Of a stretch of 5,511 nucleotides of DNA, positions 4,992 to 5,511 are shown piece by piece. The stretch is from JAAFHN01 sp031421855. GTDB lineage: Bacteria > Pseudomonadota > Gammaproteobacteria > Burkholderiales > Burkholderiaceae_C. Below the pieces are notes generated by a model. The model worked only from the letters and a program-made list of their open reading frames with translations, was not told the origin of the DNA and made no database searches. The DNA lies in the NCBI GenBank assembly GCA_031421855.1, contig JANOPN010000222.1, positions 1 to 5,511 of the forward strand, written 5' to 3'. Each line of letters begins with the position of its first letter. Position 1 is the first letter of the stretch. The translations under genes were made by a program, and so were the position numbers.

Positions 4992-5021
4992 TCGATCGCC
5001 ACCACGCCGCTTTGCGATCGA
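4992..5021. repeat. Inverted repeat downstream of higA
   Basis: TCGATCGC (4992-4999) and GCGATCGA (5014-5021) are perfect 8-bp arms around a 14-base loop, starting 16 bases after the higA stop. It may end or stabilise the higBA mRNA. No T tract follows, so it is not a standard intrinsic terminator. Confidence 0.35.
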
Positions 5022-5073
5022 CTGCCGCGCATTTAGCACCGACATATGGCAAGCGACCTGATTTGACTCACGC

Positions 5074-5090
5074 TTTGATAGCAACAAACA
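5074..5090 (+). repeat. Partial fourth copy of the 29-bp repeat
   Basis: TTTGATAGCAACAAACA shares TAGCAACAAAC with the first 11 bases of copies 1 and 2, and the TTTGA lead-in with copy 3. After that the match stops. It may be a truncated copy or a shorter shared motif of the family. Confidence 0.4.
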
Positions 5091-5108
5091 TTGTAAAAAT
5101 ATGGACAA

Positions 5109-5511
5109 ATGCGGGAAATGTCTTGTAGTCCAGTCGCCAAAGCCATGGGCTTGGCCACGACGCTATTGGCCCTGCCGTTTGAGCTGCCGCCCAAGCGGCA
5201 TCCGCTGCCATCGCTGCGCACGGGCAAAGCGCCCGATCCAAAGACAGATTCGCCACCCGCCGACGATGCCGTGCTCAGCGCGATCAAAGCCACCCTGAGC
5301 CAAGGCGGGTTTGAGCGGGTGGTTTCAACTGCGACTCAAAACCCGGTGAACCCTTTGAACTCGGTGAACACGCAGGCAACAGCAAAGCCAAGCCTTCAAA
5401 TTGACCAACTGCACCAGCTCTTTGATGCCGATCACACCTACCTCATGACCATCCCCCAGCTGGACCTTTGGCCGCGTGAAGCACATGTAAGGTACATCGG
5501 CGACTGGTTGT
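5109..5511 (+). CDS. Unrecognised protein, 3' end beyond the window
   Basis: A frame stays open for 134 codons from ATG 5109 to the window edge; a TAA at 5094-5096 bounds it upstream. ATGs at 5118 and 5145 are alternative starts, and none has a good ribosome binding site. The visible product begins MREMSCSPVAKAMG, has a short hydrophobic stretch (12-24, AMGLATTLLALPF), a proline- and charge-rich part (25-53), a probable helix (54-72, AVLSAIKATLSQGGFERVV), an Asn/Thr/Pro linker (73-95) containing an 18-bp near-duplication, and then IDQLHQLFDADHTYLMTIPQ (98-117) leading into LDLWPREAHVRYIGDWL. No family was recognised. The N-terminus might be a weak signal peptide or anchor. Codon use and the amphipathic C-terminal part look protein-like, but without the rest of the gene the call stays uncertain. 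Confidence 0.6.
   Translation, partial: MREMSCSPVAKAMGLATTLLALPFELPPKRHPLPSLRTGKAPDPKTDSPPADDAVLSAIKATLSQGGFERVVSTATQNPVNPLNSVNTQATAKPSLQIDQLHQLFDADHTYLMTIPQLDLWPREAHVRYIGDWL

Overview
The window looks like chromosomal DNA of a betaproteobacterium, most likely Burkholderiales/Comamonadaceae. The basis is the tight glyA-nrdR pair, moderately GC-rich coding sequence, protein matches recalled from that group, and REP-like intergenic hairpins. No database search was run, so the family-level placement is inference.

Layout. Positions 75-1773 hold a housekeeping operon on the plus strand: glyA (serine hydroxymethyltransferase) and, 4 bases later, nrdR (repressor of ribonucleotide reductase genes). 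Positions 1774-2078 are a convergent intergenic region with two inverted REP-like hairpins, bracketed by two direct copies of a 29-bp repeat. A minus-strand gene (2079-3674) encodes a secreted family 5 (peptide/opine type) ABC substrate-binding protein with no permease or ATPase gene beside it. Positions 3675-4404 hold no intact gene. They contain a compact 103-bp element with 25-26-bp terminal inverted repeats flanked by a 6-bp direct repeat (MITE-like), a third copy of the 29-bp repeat, and a frameshifted remnant of the C-terminus of the error-prone polymerase DnaE2/ImuC. A perfect 17-bp palindrome then precedes a HigBA-type toxin-antitoxin operon (4405-4976), which overlaps by one base. The window ends inside an unrecognised plus-strand reading frame starting near 5109.

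How the parts fit. glyA-nrdR is conserved core genome: one-carbon/serine-glycine metabolism, plus a regulator of dNTP supply that is co-transcribed and probably translationally coupled. From 1774 onward the character changes to accessory, repeat-rich DNA: all three intergenic regions after nrdR carry a copy or fragment of the same repeat family, and there is a decayed polymerase gene, a probable non-autonomous transposon and a toxin-antitoxin module. No wholly new multi-gene system is visible. The best leads are the MITE-like element just upstream of the binding-protein gene, the dnaE2 relic, the 29-bp repeat family with its nested REP pair, and a HigB toxin with glutamine in place of an active-site lysine.
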